Of a stretch of 64,000 nucleotides of DNA, positions 1 to 9,184 are shown piece after piece (the first letter of the stretch is position 1; every line of letters starts with the position of its first letter). The translations under genes were made by a program, and so were the position numbers. The notes beneath the pieces are model-generated. The model was not told where the DNA came from. It worked only from the letters and a program-made list of their open reading frames with translations, and searched no databases. Location: positions 355,876 to 419,875 of the forward strand of contig NZ_JAERVL010000004.1 in the NCBI RefSeq assembly GCF_016745835.1, in the 5' to 3' direction. This stretch comes from Caldalkalibacillus salinus (lineage in GTDB: Bacteria > Bacillota > Bacilli > Caldalkalibacillales > JCM-10596).

Positions 1-40
1 AGAGGTCGCTCATATAGAGACCCAATAATTTAGGACCTCT
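1..40. other. hairpin at window edge
   Basis: Arms AGAGGTC (1-7) and GACCTCT (34-40) are perfectly complementary around a 26-base loop. There is no T-run on the plus strand. It may be the end of a terminator of a gene outside the window. The rest of positions 41-142 shows no gene and no clear promoter. Confidence 0.25.
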
Positions 41-142
41 GCTTCTGGTACTTAGAATACATGTTAAACTAAACATGAACATGAAAGCGCTTAAACGTTA
101 ATAAGATAAGCATAAAGTCATAATGGATGGGGGTGTCATAAA

Positions 143-1570
143 TTGCTCGTGATGAAAGATGTTTTTAAAGAGGACATATTAGAAACTATTTTTGAGCATA
201 TTCATCAATGCATCGTCATCGTAGACAGTGAAGGGTATATTACGTACATGAATCATAGCTATTGTCGCTTTCTAGAGGTAGACAAAAGCGATGTTAAAGG
301 GAAACATGTGACAGACGTGATAGAAAATACGAGAATGCATATCGTTGCCAAGACGGGAAAGGAAGAGCATGCAGACCTTCAGCACATTAAAGGAAACTAT
401 ATGATTGCCAACCGCATTCCATTGCGTTCCAACGGTCAAGTGGTCGGTGCCTTGGGCATGGTCCTTTATCGCGACACGGAGGAATGGAAACAGATGAACA
501 GTCATATTAAGGATCTTTTATCTGAGATGAAGAAATATCGCGATCCGGTGAATGGCACACATATAGCGAAATATTATCTGCATGACATCGTGGGCATCTC
601 GTCTAAGATTAACCAACTGAAGCATCGTATCAAAAAAGTAGCGACAAGTGATGTGTCTGTGCTCATTAGGGGAGAAAGCGGCACTGGGAAGGAACTTATT
701 GCACATAGTATACACAATTTAAGCGAGCGGAGTCATCAGCCTTTTATAAAAGTCAACTGTGCTGCCATACCAGAGCAATTACTAGAATCAGAGCTTTTTG
801 GCTACCAGGAAGGTGCCTTTACAGGGGCAAAAAAAGGCGGTAAACAAGGCAAGTTTCAGCTTGCGGATGGCGGAACCCTTTTTTTAGATGAGATAGGAGA
901 CATGCCCTTAAGTGCCCAGGTCAAGATCCTAAGAGTCTTACAGGAGGGGGAAGTTGAAGCTTTAGGGAGTGTAGAAGCCCAGAAAGTGGACGTACGCTTG
1001 ATTGCAGCAACCAATCAGCCACTGGAAAAGCGAATAGCCGAACAGCGCTTCAGGGAAGACCTATTCTATCGTATCAACGTTGTACCATTGCATAGTCCGC
1101 CTTTGAGAGAGCGCACTGAAGATCTTCGACTGTTATGCAAGTATTTTCTATATAAGGTAACGGAGCGTATAGGGAAGCGGGTGGTTGATTTTACAGCGGA
1201 CGTGTATCAGCTTTTTTCCATGTATCATTGGCCTGGTAATATTAGAGAACTAGAGAATGTGATAGAGTCAGCGGTCCATTTAACTCATAAGGACGTTATT
1301 GAAATAGAGGATATACCGGTTCATCTTAAACAAAATTTCACACACGGGAGCCAAGCTTACAGTTTAAAAAACGTGCTTGAACATACAGAAAAACGAGAGC
1401 TTGAGAAAGCCTTGCAGAAGTGTAATGGGAACAAAATAGAAGCAGCTAAATTACTTAAAATAGGCAAATCGAGTATGTATGACAAACTCAAAAAGTATGA
1501 GTTGAATGAGTCTAAACATTCGGAAAATAATTCCGCAAATCCGGAAACCCTGTTTCCTAACAAAATGTAA
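143..1570 (+). CDS. sigma-54-dependent PAS/AAA+/Fis transcriptional activator
   Basis: An enhancer-binding activator of sigma-54 RNA polymerase. It has an N-terminal PAS sensor domain (about residues 15-115), a central AAA+ domain (about 150-390) with Walker A GESGTGKE, the sigma-54 contact motif GAFTGA and Walker [10 protein letters not shown], and a C-terminal Fis-type helix-turn-helix (about 415-455). The length of about 475 residues fits RocR/BkdR/AcoR-like regulators. The TTG start at 143 sits 8 bases after GGATGGGGG; an in-frame ATG at 152 is possible but too far from that site. The gene lies just upstream of a sigma-54 promoter at 1721, so it probably activates the hydroxybutyrate dehydrogenase and permease genes, with the PAS domain sensing the substrate or a metabolite (inference). 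Confidence 0.93.
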   Translation: MLVMKDVFKEDILETIFEHIHQCIVIVDSEGYITYMNHSYCRFLEVDKSDVKGKHVTDVIENTRMHIVAKTGKEEHADLQHIKGNYMIANRIPLRSNGQVVGALGMVLYRDTEEWKQMNSHIKDLLSEMKKYRDPVNGTHIAKYYLHDIVGISSKINQLKHRIKKVATSDVSVLIRGESGTGKELIAHSIHNLSERSHQPFIKVNCAAIPEQLLESELFGYQEGAFTGAKKGGKQGKFQLADGGTLFLDEIGDMPLSAQVKILRVLQEGEVEALGSVEAQKVDVRLIAATNQPLEKRIAEQRFREDLFYRINVVPLHSPPLRERTEDLRLLCKYFLYKVTERIGKRVVDFTADVYQLFSMYHWPGNIRELENVIESAVHLTHKDVIEIEDIPVHLKQNFTHGSQAYSLKNVLEHTEKRELEKALQKCNGNKIEAAKLLKIGKSSMYDKLKKYELNESKHSENNSANPETLFPNKM

Positions 1571-1602
1571 GGGCTTACAATAAACATTTAAATATGGCCA
1601 AC

Positions 1603-1640
1603 AGCCTTATTCCATGATCTCGGAATGAGGCTTTTTATTT
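1603..1640 (+). terminator. rho-independent terminator after the sigma-54 activator
   Basis: An 11-bp stem (AGCCTTATTCC at 1603-1613, GGAATGAGGCT at 1622-1632, one G-T pair) is followed by TTTTTATTTTAT. It separates the activator gene from its presumed target operon. Confidence 0.85.
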
Positions 1641-1691
1641 TATGACAGTGGATGACTTCAAAACACGGTGATGCTGGTCTAACATCCAGAG

Positions 1692-1702
1692 GTTGCCGCA
1701 AC
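1692..1702. promoter_or_regulatory. candidate activator site upstream of sigma-54 promoter
   Basis: GTTGC-C-GCAAC is a perfect small palindrome 19 bases upstream of the -24 element. Sigma-54 activators usually bind dyads upstream of their promoter, often further away, so this is only a candidate. Confidence 0.3.
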
Positions 1703-1720
1703 AAACCTACTATTAAAAGT

Positions 1721-1736
1721 TGGCATGGACCTTGCA
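1721..1736 (+). promoter_or_regulatory. sigma-54 (-24/-12) promoter
   Basis: TGGCATGGACCTTGCA matches the sigma-54 consensus TGGCAC-N5-TTGCA, with GG and GC at the required ten-base spacing. It lies 31 bases before the dehydrogenase start and directly after a gene for a sigma-54 activator, which makes the assignment strong. An ATG at 1725 lies inside the promoter and is not a usable start. Confidence 0.9.
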
Positions 1737-1766
1737 TGTATTTATGTCAAAAGGAGGTTGGTGACA

Positions 1767-2543
1767 ATGACTAAGAACAAAGTGGTCTTCATTACAGGGG
1801 CAGCAAGTGGTATCGGTTATGAAATCGGTCTGGCTTTTGTAAAAGAAGGGGCCAAAGTTGTGTTTAGCGACATTAACGAATCGAAGGTTGAGGAAGTGAC
1901 AAAAGAGCTTGGCCGTGAAGGATATGAATGTCTAGGCCTTAAGTGTGACGTGACCTCTGAGGAGGACATGAAACAAACGGTAAACAAAACGGTTGAGCAT
2001 TACGGTCGATTAGATGTATTAATCAATAACGCCGGTCTTCAGCACGTCGCGTCCATAGAAGATTTCCCAACAGAGAAGTTTGAATTGATGACCAAGATTA
2101 TGCTTGTGGCGCCTTTTGTGGCAACCAAATATGCGTTTCCTATCATGAAAAAGCAGGGATTCGGTCGCGTGATCAATATGGCCTCCATTAACGGTGTCAT
2201 CGGATTTGCTGGAAAATCAGCCTATAACAGTGCCAAACACGGTTTAATCGGCTTATCAAAAGTCGCCGCTTTGGAAGGTGCAGAGCACAACATTACAGTG
2301 AATGCAGTATGCCCAGGCTATGTCGATACGCCATTGGTCAGAAACCAACTTGAGGATTTGGCGCAGAACCGCAACGTATCATTAGAATCTGTCTTAGAGG
2401 AAGTCATTTACCCATTGGTGCCTCAAAAGCGTTTACTCGATGTGCAGGAAATAGCAGATTATACGTTATTTTTAGCTAGCGAGAAGGCAAAAGGGGTCAC
2501 AGGACAAGCGGTAATCATAGACGGGGGATATACCGCTCAATAG
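1767..2543 (+). CDS. D-3-hydroxybutyrate dehydrogenase (SDR family)
   Basis: A cytosolic NAD-dependent short-chain dehydrogenase, 258 residues. It shows the cofactor loop TGAASGIG near the N-terminus, the structural NNAG motif and the catalytic Ser and YNSAK (Tyr-x3-Lys). The segments around LINNAGLQHV and NAVCPGYVDTPLV are those of 3-hydroxybutyrate dehydrogenases, which interconvert 3-hydroxybutyrate and acetoacetate. The start is the ATG at 1767, 9 bases after AAGGAGG; a longer frame from 1725 would begin inside the sigma-54 promoter. It is followed by a GntP-type permease, so the pair probably imports and oxidises hydroxybutyrate under control of the upstream activator. Confidence 0.9.
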   Translation: MTKNKVVFITGAASGIGYEIGLAFVKEGAKVVFSDINESKVEEVTKELGREGYECLGLKCDVTSEEDMKQTVNKTVEHYGRLDVLINNAGLQHVASIEDFPTEKFELMTKIMLVAPFVATKYAFPIMKKQGFGRVINMASINGVIGFAGKSAYNSAKHGLIGLSKVAALEGAEHNITVNAVCPGYVDTPLVRNQLEDLAQNRNVSLESVLEEVIYPLVPQKRLLDVQEIADYTLFLASEKAKGVTGQAVIIDGGYTAQ

Positions 2544-2632
2544 CCCCGTATGTGAAAGCCCTGTATGTGAACAGATCAGTATCTTATATCTAGCTGTACA
2601 ACTTTCTATTTTAAAGAAGGAGGGGACGTTAT

Positions 2633-3916
2633 ATGTTAGGTATTTTTCTCGGACTTGCCGTATTAATGCTACTGGCCTATAGAGGCTGGTCAATTATCTG
2701 GGTTGCCCCCATTTCAGCTGGGGTTGTTGCTTTAACAGGCGGACTTGATTTACTAGATGCGTATAAAGACACGTATATGGGTGGCTTTGTAGGCTTCGCC
2801 AAATCTTGGTTTCCAGTCTTTATGCTTGGGGCCATCTTTGGCAAACTGATGGAGGATACCGGTATGGCTAAGTCAGTTGCCGTCGCCTTAACCAAGTTGA
2901 TAGGGACCAAGCGTGCCATACTCGGTGTTTTGGCCTCTGCCGCTGTTTTGACGTACGGTGGGGTCAGTTTATTCGTTGTTGTGTTTGCTGTTTATCCCTT
3001 GGCTTTATCTTTGTTCCGTGAAGCCAACATTAGTCGCAGACTCATACCTGCCACCGTCGCTCTAGGCGCTTTTACGTTCACGATGACGGCCCTTCCAGGG
3101 ACACCACAAATACAAAACCTTATTCCCATGGACTATTTCCATACAGATGCTATGGCCGCACCAGCCATGGGATTGATCGCTGCTATCATCATGAGTGTGG
3201 GCGGATACTTTTATTTGAGATATAGAGAGAAACAGTTAACGAATGAGGGACAAACGTTTACGGAGCCCAAGGATGATAAAATAGTCGATATGGAAGGAGA
3301 CACCCCTCATTATCTGCTATCTTTACTACCACTCTTAACCGTATTGGTAACGCTAAACGTATTGAAATGGGATGTTATTACAGCGTTAATCGCAGGTATC
3401 GCTCTTATTATGATCTTAAATATCGCCAAGGTTAAAGGATTTGTCACAGCGATTAACAAAGGCGCGGGGGGTTCTGTCACCGCTATTATTAACACAAGTG
3501 CAGCCGTAGGTTTTGGTACGGTCGTCAGAGAAGTCCCAGGCTTTGAACGATTGACAGCGTTGTTAATGGGGATTAAGGGAAACCCTCTTATCTCTGAAGC
3601 CATTGCTGTTAACGTACTCGCCGGAGCAACAGGGTCCGCATCCGGTGGTATGGGAATTGCATTAGAAGCACTCGGTTCAAAATACTATGACATTGCTATG
3701 CAATCAGGGATCAGTCCCGAGGCCTTTCATCGCATTGCGTCACTTTCTTCAGGTGGACTTGACGCCCTCCCACACAACGGTGCCGTTCTCACACTACTAG
3801 CGATTACAGGGATGACACACAAGGACAGCTATCGAGACATATTTGTTGTTGCCGTATTGATTCCGGTTATCGCTGTTGCTTTCGTTATTATCTTAGCCTC
3901 TCTTGGTTTGTTTTAA
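2633..3916 (+). CDS. GntP-family permease, probably for 3-hydroxybutyrate
   Basis: A 427-residue integral membrane carrier with about 12 hydrophobic segments, of the GntP (gluconate/organic acid:proton symporter) family. The conserved stretch GATGSASGGMGIAL and the tail segment SSGGLDALPHNGAV are typical of this family. The start ATG follows AAGGAGGGG. It lies 90 bases after the 3-hydroxybutyrate dehydrogenase gene with no terminator between, so the likely substrate is a short hydroxy acid such as 3-hydroxybutyrate. Substrate is inferred from context; the family is clear. Confidence 0.88.
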   Translation: MLGIFLGLAVLMLLAYRGWSIIWVAPISAGVVALTGGLDLLDAYKDTYMGGFVGFAKSWFPVFMLGAIFGKLMEDTGMAKSVAVALTKLIGTKRAILGVLASAAVLTYGGVSLFVVVFAVYPLALSLFREANISRRLIPATVALGAFTFTMTALPGTPQIQNLIPMDYFHTDAMAAPAMGLIAAIIMSVGGYFYLRYREKQLTNEGQTFTEPKDDKIVDMEGDTPHYLLSLLPLLTVLVTLNVLKWDVITALIAGIALIMILNIAKVKGFVTAINKGAGGSVTAIINTSAAVGFGTVVREVPGFERLTALLMGIKGNPLISEAIAVNVLAGATGSASGGMGIALEALGSKYYDIAMQSGISPEAFHRIASLSSGGLDALPHNGAVLTLLAITGMTHKDSYRDIFVVAVLIPVIAVAFVIILASLGLF

Positions 3917-3934
3917 AGTAAAGATATACGTGGC

Positions 3935-3970
3935 AAAAAGTGTCCCATGCTTGGCAGGGGCACTTTTTTT
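3935..3970 (+). terminator. terminator of the hydroxybutyrate operon
   Basis: AAAAAGTGTCCC (3935-3946) pairs with GGGGCACTTTTT after a short loop and ends in a run of seven T. Confidence 0.85.
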
Positions 3971-4080
3971 CTTACATAGTTAAAAGGATTCAATCAATGC
4001 TAGTTTTGTAGAAAGAGGAATTTTATCCCTTTTAGTCGAAGTTTGTTCAAAATAGTATAAACATAGAGTGGAGGGATAAG

Positions 4081-6645
4081 GTGGACGAATGGCAAAAGAA
4101 ATTATCGGACTTGCATGAACAACAGCAATCAATAACCAAGCAATTCCATAGTATACTGCAAGATTATGAATCCGTTGATTTTGCCCATGAAAATGAGGCC
4201 TTAAAGCAACGGGTAGAATCGTTAGAACAGGAATTAACAGAATTGAAGAAGAGAGTGGAAAAAACGCGTCATGAAAACCAGACATTACGAGTGGCTTTAA
4301 GAGAGCAAATGCTAGATGAGAAACTTAACCTCATGAAGCGTTCTAAAGCCAAAATAGACACGTATTTTCCACAACTTGAGAAGGGAGAACACGATCATGC
4401 TTTACAACGGTTAGAAAAAGACGTACAGCAAAAGACACAGAAGCTTAAAGAGAAAATAAAAGCACTATCAGCCGAAGAGCGAACGTCTATGCAACAAAAA
4501 ATCGATGTACTTGCGCTTGAATTGAGTCGTAAATTGGCTGACGAGCGTCGTAGATTGGCTGAGCAAGAAGCTGAATTGCGACGGGAAGCTCACCAGCAGT
4601 ATGAGCAATTAGAGCGTGAACCATTAACAGAAGACATGGTTCAGAAGCGAGCAAAGCAGAACGAAATGGAAATGAAGATCGGGCTCCATTGGATGAATAA
4701 GATCGGGATACTGCTCATTTTATTCGGTGTGGCCGCTGCAGCCCGGTATACGTATGCGACTTGGTTCACCGATGAGATGAAAGGCATTAGTTTTTTCCTA
4801 CTAGGTGGGTTACTCCTAGTTAGTGGTGAATTTTTCAATAAGCGTAAAAGTGCCATATTTTCTATGGGACTCATTGGTGGGGGTGTGTCCGTTTTATATG
4901 CTGCTATATTTTATAGTTACTTTTTACTAGATATATTACCCATGCCACTAGCCTTAGGTGTCTCTATACTAGTGACCGCCTCTGCTGTAACGTTTGCGTT
5001 ACGCTATGACTCAAAAACGATTGGTGCTATCGGATTAATTGGTGGTTTTCTACCGTTTTTCTCATACACCTACGCTTTCGGATTAACTGAGACAGCTGCG
5101 TTGGCGGCTATGGGATACTTGTTTTTATTAAATACTGCCATGCTTGTCATTTCTTTTTATAAAAAGTGGAGCCTTGTCCAATATCTCAGTTTCGTGGTTC
5201 ACTTGCCATCATTATTTTATTTGTTATTCACCACAGAGAATATGTGGATGAGCCTCCTTTATGCCTTGCTTACATTCTGTACTTATGCTGTTATCACTTT
5301 AGGATATGCCTTCAAACATAAGGTGACACTCAAAGTGACCGATGTTGTCCTTCTAGGCTTGAACACCCTATTTAGCTGTCTTGCCGTATACTTGGTCTTT
5401 GAGCAGGCCAACTGGACGTCCCTTCGTGGGGGATTAGCGTTAGGGTTCTGTGTCCTTTATATCGCTTTAGCACGGTTCGTTTCGACGTATCTAAAGCATG
5501 AAAAAGCCACCATTATACTGTTTTATGTGACGGCATTAACGTTTGCCATCCTTATGATTCCTTTCCAGTTTGGTATGGAGTGGATGGCCTTGGGTTGGTT
5601 AATTGAGGCAGTGATGTTAATCATCTATGGTCTTCGCAACAGATTGAAGTGGATGGAGGCAGCTGGATGGGTGATCTTTCTATTATGTACGTTTGCCTTT
5701 TATCTTTTTGACTTTCTTGAGCATTATTCTAGTGCTTTTCATCCTTACCTCCTGTCGTTTCATAGAGGATTTTTTGAATGGAAATATACAGCGTATATCG
5801 TTGGACTATGCCTCATATTATGGCAATATCTTCAGTATCAACAAAGGCGTCATGTTTCTTCTCTTTCAATTGTTAGAGATAAGCTTCACTACCTGACTTA
5901 CTATAGCATCATCAATGTGTGGTTGTTTGCAACCTATCTGATGTCCTTTGTATATAACCATTATGTATTTGCCCATGTCACCACAGGTTTTAATGATTTC
6001 TATTACTATATTATCATGGCTTCCATTCACCTGTTGTTGGCTATAGGTATCACAAAGATAAAAGTCATATTGGACAAAGTCACGCAAGTGTTTGCTTTCA
6101 TTTTGTACAGTTTGGGTGCCCTTATTCTATGGGGGATAACCGCTTTTGAGCCTATCTTGCCGTACGATCTATCAACAGCAGGGATAGGGCATTATATCGC
6201 GCTCTCTATTTTAGTATTCTATAACGTTTTTATCTTTGTTGGTGTGAGAGAGATTTTGCTCCTCTATATTCGCAAGTCATTTAAGAGCCTTGAGATATAC
6301 CCTTTAGCCATGAGCCTATACTTACTCGGAATCATCACGATCTTTCTATCTCAGCAACTCTCATTTTACGCCGTCGGACTTACGTTTAGTGTCATCTATA
6401 TCCTACTCGCCATCTGTTTTATCTTATATGGTTTTAAATATCGCTATGTCAGTGTCCGACGTTTCGGATTAGGTTTGACTTTGTTCGCAACGGGTAAGTT
6501 ATTTCTTTATGATCTTTCTTTTCTCAATTCAGGATCAAAAATCTTCGCCTACTTTTGCTTTGGCATTGTGCTACTTGCTATATCATTTATCTACCAGAAA
6601 ATCTCGTCAAAAATGGAGGCCACCCGCATTGAAAAACAAGGATAA
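4081..6645 (+). CDS. DUF2339 polytopic membrane protein
   Basis: An 854-residue protein of the DUF2339 family, whose function is unknown. Residues about 5-190 are charged and predicted coiled coil (many Glu/Lys/Gln heptads), followed from about residue 200 to the end by more than 20 hydrophobic segments. The GTG start at 4081 is 6 bases after GTGGAGGG. Its last 17 bases overlap the next gene, a DUF3999 protein; DUF2339 and DUF3999 genes commonly occur as a pair. The arrangement suggests an envelope complex with a cytosolic coiled-coil head. No catalytic motif is visible. Confidence 0.85.
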   Translation: MDEWQKKLSDLHEQQQSITKQFHSILQDYESVDFAHENEALKQRVESLEQELTELKKRVEKTRHENQTLRVALREQMLDEKLNLMKRSKAKIDTYFPQLEKGEHDHALQRLEKDVQQKTQKLKEKIKALSAEERTSMQQKIDVLALELSRKLADERRRLAEQEAELRREAHQQYEQLEREPLTEDMVQKRAKQNEMEMKIGLHWMNKIGILLILFGVAAAARYTYATWFTDEMKGISFFLLGGLLLVSGEFFNKRKSAIFSMGLIGGGVSVLYAAIFYSYFLLDILPMPLALGVSILVTASAVTFALRYDSKTIGAIGLIGGFLPFFSYTYAFGLTETAALAAMGYLFLLNTAMLVISFYKKWSLVQYLSFVVHLPSLFYLLFTTENMWMSLLYALLTFCTYAVITLGYAFKHKVTLKVTDVVLLGLNTLFSCLAVYLVFEQANWTSLRGGLALGFCVLYIALARFVSTYLKHEKATIILFYVTALTFAILMIPFQFGMEWMALGWLIEAVMLIIYGLRNRLKWMEAAGWVIFLLCTFAFYLFDFLEHYSSAFHPYLLSFHRGFFEWKYTAYIVGLCLILWQYLQYQQRRHVSSLSIVRDKLHYLTYYSIINVWLFATYLMSFVYNHYVFAHVTTGFNDFYYYIIMASIHLLLAIGITKIKVILDKVTQVFAFILYSLGALILWGITAFEPILPYDLSTAGIGHYIALSILVFYNVFIFVGVREILLLYIRKSFKSLEIYPLAMSLYLLGIITIFLSQQLSFYAVGLTFSVIYILLAICFILYGFKYRYVSVRRFGLGLTLFATGKLFLYDLSFLNSGSKIFAYFCFGIVLLAISFIYQKISSKMEATRIEKQG

Positions 6646-7954
6646 ACAGATCAACAGATACACCACTGACAGATCCTATAGGCAACAGCGTTTTTGGGTC
6701 CGTAGGCTCATAGTCGTGTTATGTATCAGCTCAGTATTCGTAGGAGGGATTAGTCAATCCTTCCTCGTATTTGCAGAAGAACACACGTCTGAACTTGAGG
6801 CCTATCCATACAAAAGCGTAATACAATCGGGAGAGAGTAACACACCCTATCAGTACTTTTATTTGAACAAAGATGTTTACCGATATGCCACTCCTCACCT
6901 TTATGACTTACGCATCATTGATGAGAATGAAAACATGGTGCCGTATTACATTGTAAGGGCCATTAAGGAAGATGTTCATCGAGTCCAACGCTATGAATCA
7001 ACGCTGATTGATCACGTTCAAGTCGATCAAGATACCCAGTTTGATTTCCAGGTCCAACCTATACGCGAGAACACCGATATTATAGGGAACCGTTTAGAAC
7101 TAGCTTTTCCGGATATGGCCTTTTTGAAAAACGTAGATGTGTACGGGAGCTATGACGGGGTGGAGTGGACAAAGATCACCAGTGATGAAGTGTATCAAAC
7201 GGATCAGGTTTCTCAGACCAGTATCGATATCCCAAGTGGCTCTAAGTTTACGTATTATCGTATTGCTTTGTTAGATAACGCTGAAGACGTGTCAATAACT
7301 GAACTAACCTTGATTGATGAACACCTAGAAACCAATCACGAATCGTTTATTAAAGAGACTGAGCCCGAGTATACGATTGAGGAGCGGGATAAATTAACCA
7401 GGATTAAGATTAACAACCCCTACCGTTTGAATATACAAGGTATACACCTTGAAACAACCGGAAATTATCAACGGACGGTATTAGTTTCTAACGAGGAAAA
7501 AAGACGAACTAGCGTCCACGATCTGTATCGACTGTCCTTTGAGAATGTTAATCTCGAAAAAGATACATTGCATTTTGGTTTGCCCTGGAATGACGAAGTG
7601 CTTTATGTAGACATAGAAAATGAAGACAGTCCCCCTATAAACATTGAGGACCTTAAGATGACTTATATCGTAGACAAGGTCGTCTTTGAAGATACAGGTG
7701 CAGGTCCATATTCCTTATTATTTGGTGATGAAAAGGCGCTAAAGCCCATCTATGATATTGAGCAATTTATATCGTATATTGAAGAGGAAGCACAGAATGA
7801 AGTCCAGTTGGGTGAAACCATAACGTTAAAGAAGGTAGAAGATTATACTCAATGGGACTTGAAATGGTTGTATCACATTGTTATTGGTGCGGTATCATTA
7901 GGGTTGATCATCTACCTCACACGAGCACTTAACCATAAAAGTAGTGAAGAATGA
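6629..7954 (+). CDS. DUF3999-like membrane-anchored exported protein
   Basis: About 441 residues. An N-terminal basic stretch and a hydrophobic segment ending near VFAEE form a signal peptide, then comes a large acidic extracellular part and a C-terminal membrane helix (HIVIGAVSLGLIIYL) with a short basic tail. This is the DUF3999 layout. The best start is the TTG at 6629, 9 bases after GGAGG (6615-6619); a longer open frame back to 6509 runs inside the DUF2339 gene and has no ribosome site. The 17-base overlap points to translational coupling with DUF2339. Function is unknown. Confidence 0.8.
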   Translation: MKNKDKQINRYTTDRSYRQQRFWVRRLIVVLCISSVFVGGISQSFLVFAEEHTSELEAYPYKSVIQSGESNTPYQYFYLNKDVYRYATPHLYDLRIIDENENMVPYYIVRAIKEDVHRVQRYESTLIDHVQVDQDTQFDFQVQPIRENTDIIGNRLELAFPDMAFLKNVDVYGSYDGVEWTKITSDEVYQTDQVSQTSIDIPSGSKFTYYRIALLDNAEDVSITELTLIDEHLETNHESFIKETEPEYTIEERDKLTRIKINNPYRLNIQGIHLETTGNYQRTVLVSNEEKRRTSVHDLYRLSFENVNLEKDTLHFGLPWNDEVLYVDIENEDSPPINIEDLKMTYIVDKVVFEDTGAGPYSLLFGDEKALKPIYDIEQFISYIEEEAQNEVQLGETITLKKVEDYTQWDLKWLYHIVIGAVSLGLIIYLTRALNHKSSEE

Positions 7955-8029
7955 AACTTCTTGGATGTAACGTCGTCTACTTATCTGAAGAAGAAATTTT
8001 TATACTGGAATCGTCTTAGGAGGTTATTT

Positions 8030-8977
8030 ATGTTAAGAGTAGTAGGCATTGTATTGACAGGTGTGTTATTGATGTTTGTTTTTATGATTCAACTCACTTA
8101 CGCAAATGAAGCTCCATCACCGTCTATTTATGTGAACAACGAGTATATGATTGATTTCAATGCAGAAATCAAAGACGGAACCACGTTTGCACCAATGAGA
8201 ATGATGCAAGAAATTGAACCACTCTTAATGGAATGGGATAACGAGACAAAAACATTAACAATGGTGAATGATGAAGGGACAGAGGTTGTACTGCAAGTGG
8301 GGAATCAAACAGTAACGATAGATAATGAATCAAAAACACTCACACAACCACCTTATATTGCAGGTGGGAGAACGATGGTTCCCCTTCGACTTCTAGCGGA
8401 AACCTTTTATTGTCAGGTGTCCTGGAATGCAAAGCAGCAAACGGTTTATGTGAACAAAGTAAATGAGGACTTGAAAGCGTCATATGAAAGTGAAGAATCG
8501 AGCTTAACAGAGGCCAGAGAAGCATTAATCCATTATCCAATACATTCACGTTTGCCTCGTTTAGAGGATGATAACCCACCTGAGGGATCTAAAATGTATT
8601 TCTACTTCCCAGAAGGACAATCAGATTCGTACTTTTTTAGAAATCGCGACATTATTTTTTACTACGAAATGAATGAAGACCACACTCAAGTTGAAGAATT
8701 ATGGAGTGCCGTTCTTGATAGGACAGATGATGGTGAAGACGTGAACTCAGAGGACACACTTTACTTTATCCCAGGCTATAAGATTATTGAAGAAGCAGGA
8801 GCACGACCTAAGCTTCAGACGAATATGGCCTATTATGACATCTCACCGCATGTCATGTGGGTACACTATGGTATGATAGATGTAGAAGGTAACCAAGAAA
8901 AATTAGGGTTTGAAGAGGAAGACTATCAAATTCCTGATCTCTTCCCTATACCTGGCGAAACAAAAAAAGATGAGTAA
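8030..8977 (+). CDS. exported copper amine oxidase stalk-domain protein
   Basis: A 315-residue secreted or cell-wall protein. After the signal peptide, residues about 25-130 form a copper amine oxidase N-terminal-like (stalk) domain, with the typical TFAPMRMM and GGRTMVPLRLLAE repeats. This domain is common in Bacillota surface proteins and is not an oxidase. The remaining acidic 180 residues have no recognised fold. ATG 8030 is chosen because AGGAGG (8018-8023) lies 6 bases before it; an upstream in-frame TTG at 7961 has no such site. It is the third gene of the DUF2339/DUF3999 operon, which supports an envelope role. Confidence 0.8.
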   Translation: MLRVVGIVLTGVLLMFVFMIQLTYANEAPSPSIYVNNEYMIDFNAEIKDGTTFAPMRMMQEIEPLLMEWDNETKTLTMVNDEGTEVVLQVGNQTVTIDNESKTLTQPPYIAGGRTMVPLRLLAETFYCQVSWNAKQQTVYVNKVNEDLKASYESEESSLTEAREALIHYPIHSRLPRLEDDNPPEGSKMYFYFPEGQSDSYFFRNRDIIFYYEMNEDHTQVEELWSAVLDRTDDGEDVNSEDTLYFIPGYKIIEEAGARPKLQTNMAYYDISPHVMWVHYGMIDVEGNQEKLGFEEEDYQIPDLFPIPGETKKDE

Positions 8978-9036
8978 GTGAATCAAAGAGACCATTCAAA
9001 TAGACCCTAATGAAACAGGTTTGATCACTGATTTAA

Positions 9037-9076
9037 AAAGCCAGCCGTCAACTTACTTTGACGGTTGGCTTTTTTC
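9037..9076 (+). terminator. terminator after the stalk-domain gene
   Basis: AAGCCAGCCGTCAA pairs with TTGACGGTTGGCTT around a 4-6 base loop and is followed by TTTTTT. Confidence 0.9.
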
Positions 9077-9184
9077 GTGAGTTTAGGGAAAAAAGGATGT
9101 TTAAAAAAGGCGGCACGGTGTTATTAAAATAAAAGGAAGAGGAGGGAATCCTCATTTAATAGCATCACGGTAGGAGGAATGGCA

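Noticed and set aside
1725..1766. Upstream in-frame ATG giving a longer dehydrogenase
   Set aside because: The ATG lies inside the sigma-54 promoter, so it cannot be in the transcript; AAGGAGG points to ATG 1767.
6509..6628. Longer N-terminus for the DUF3999 protein
   Set aside because: This part lies within the DUF2339 gene and has no ribosome site; GGAGG precedes TTG 6629.
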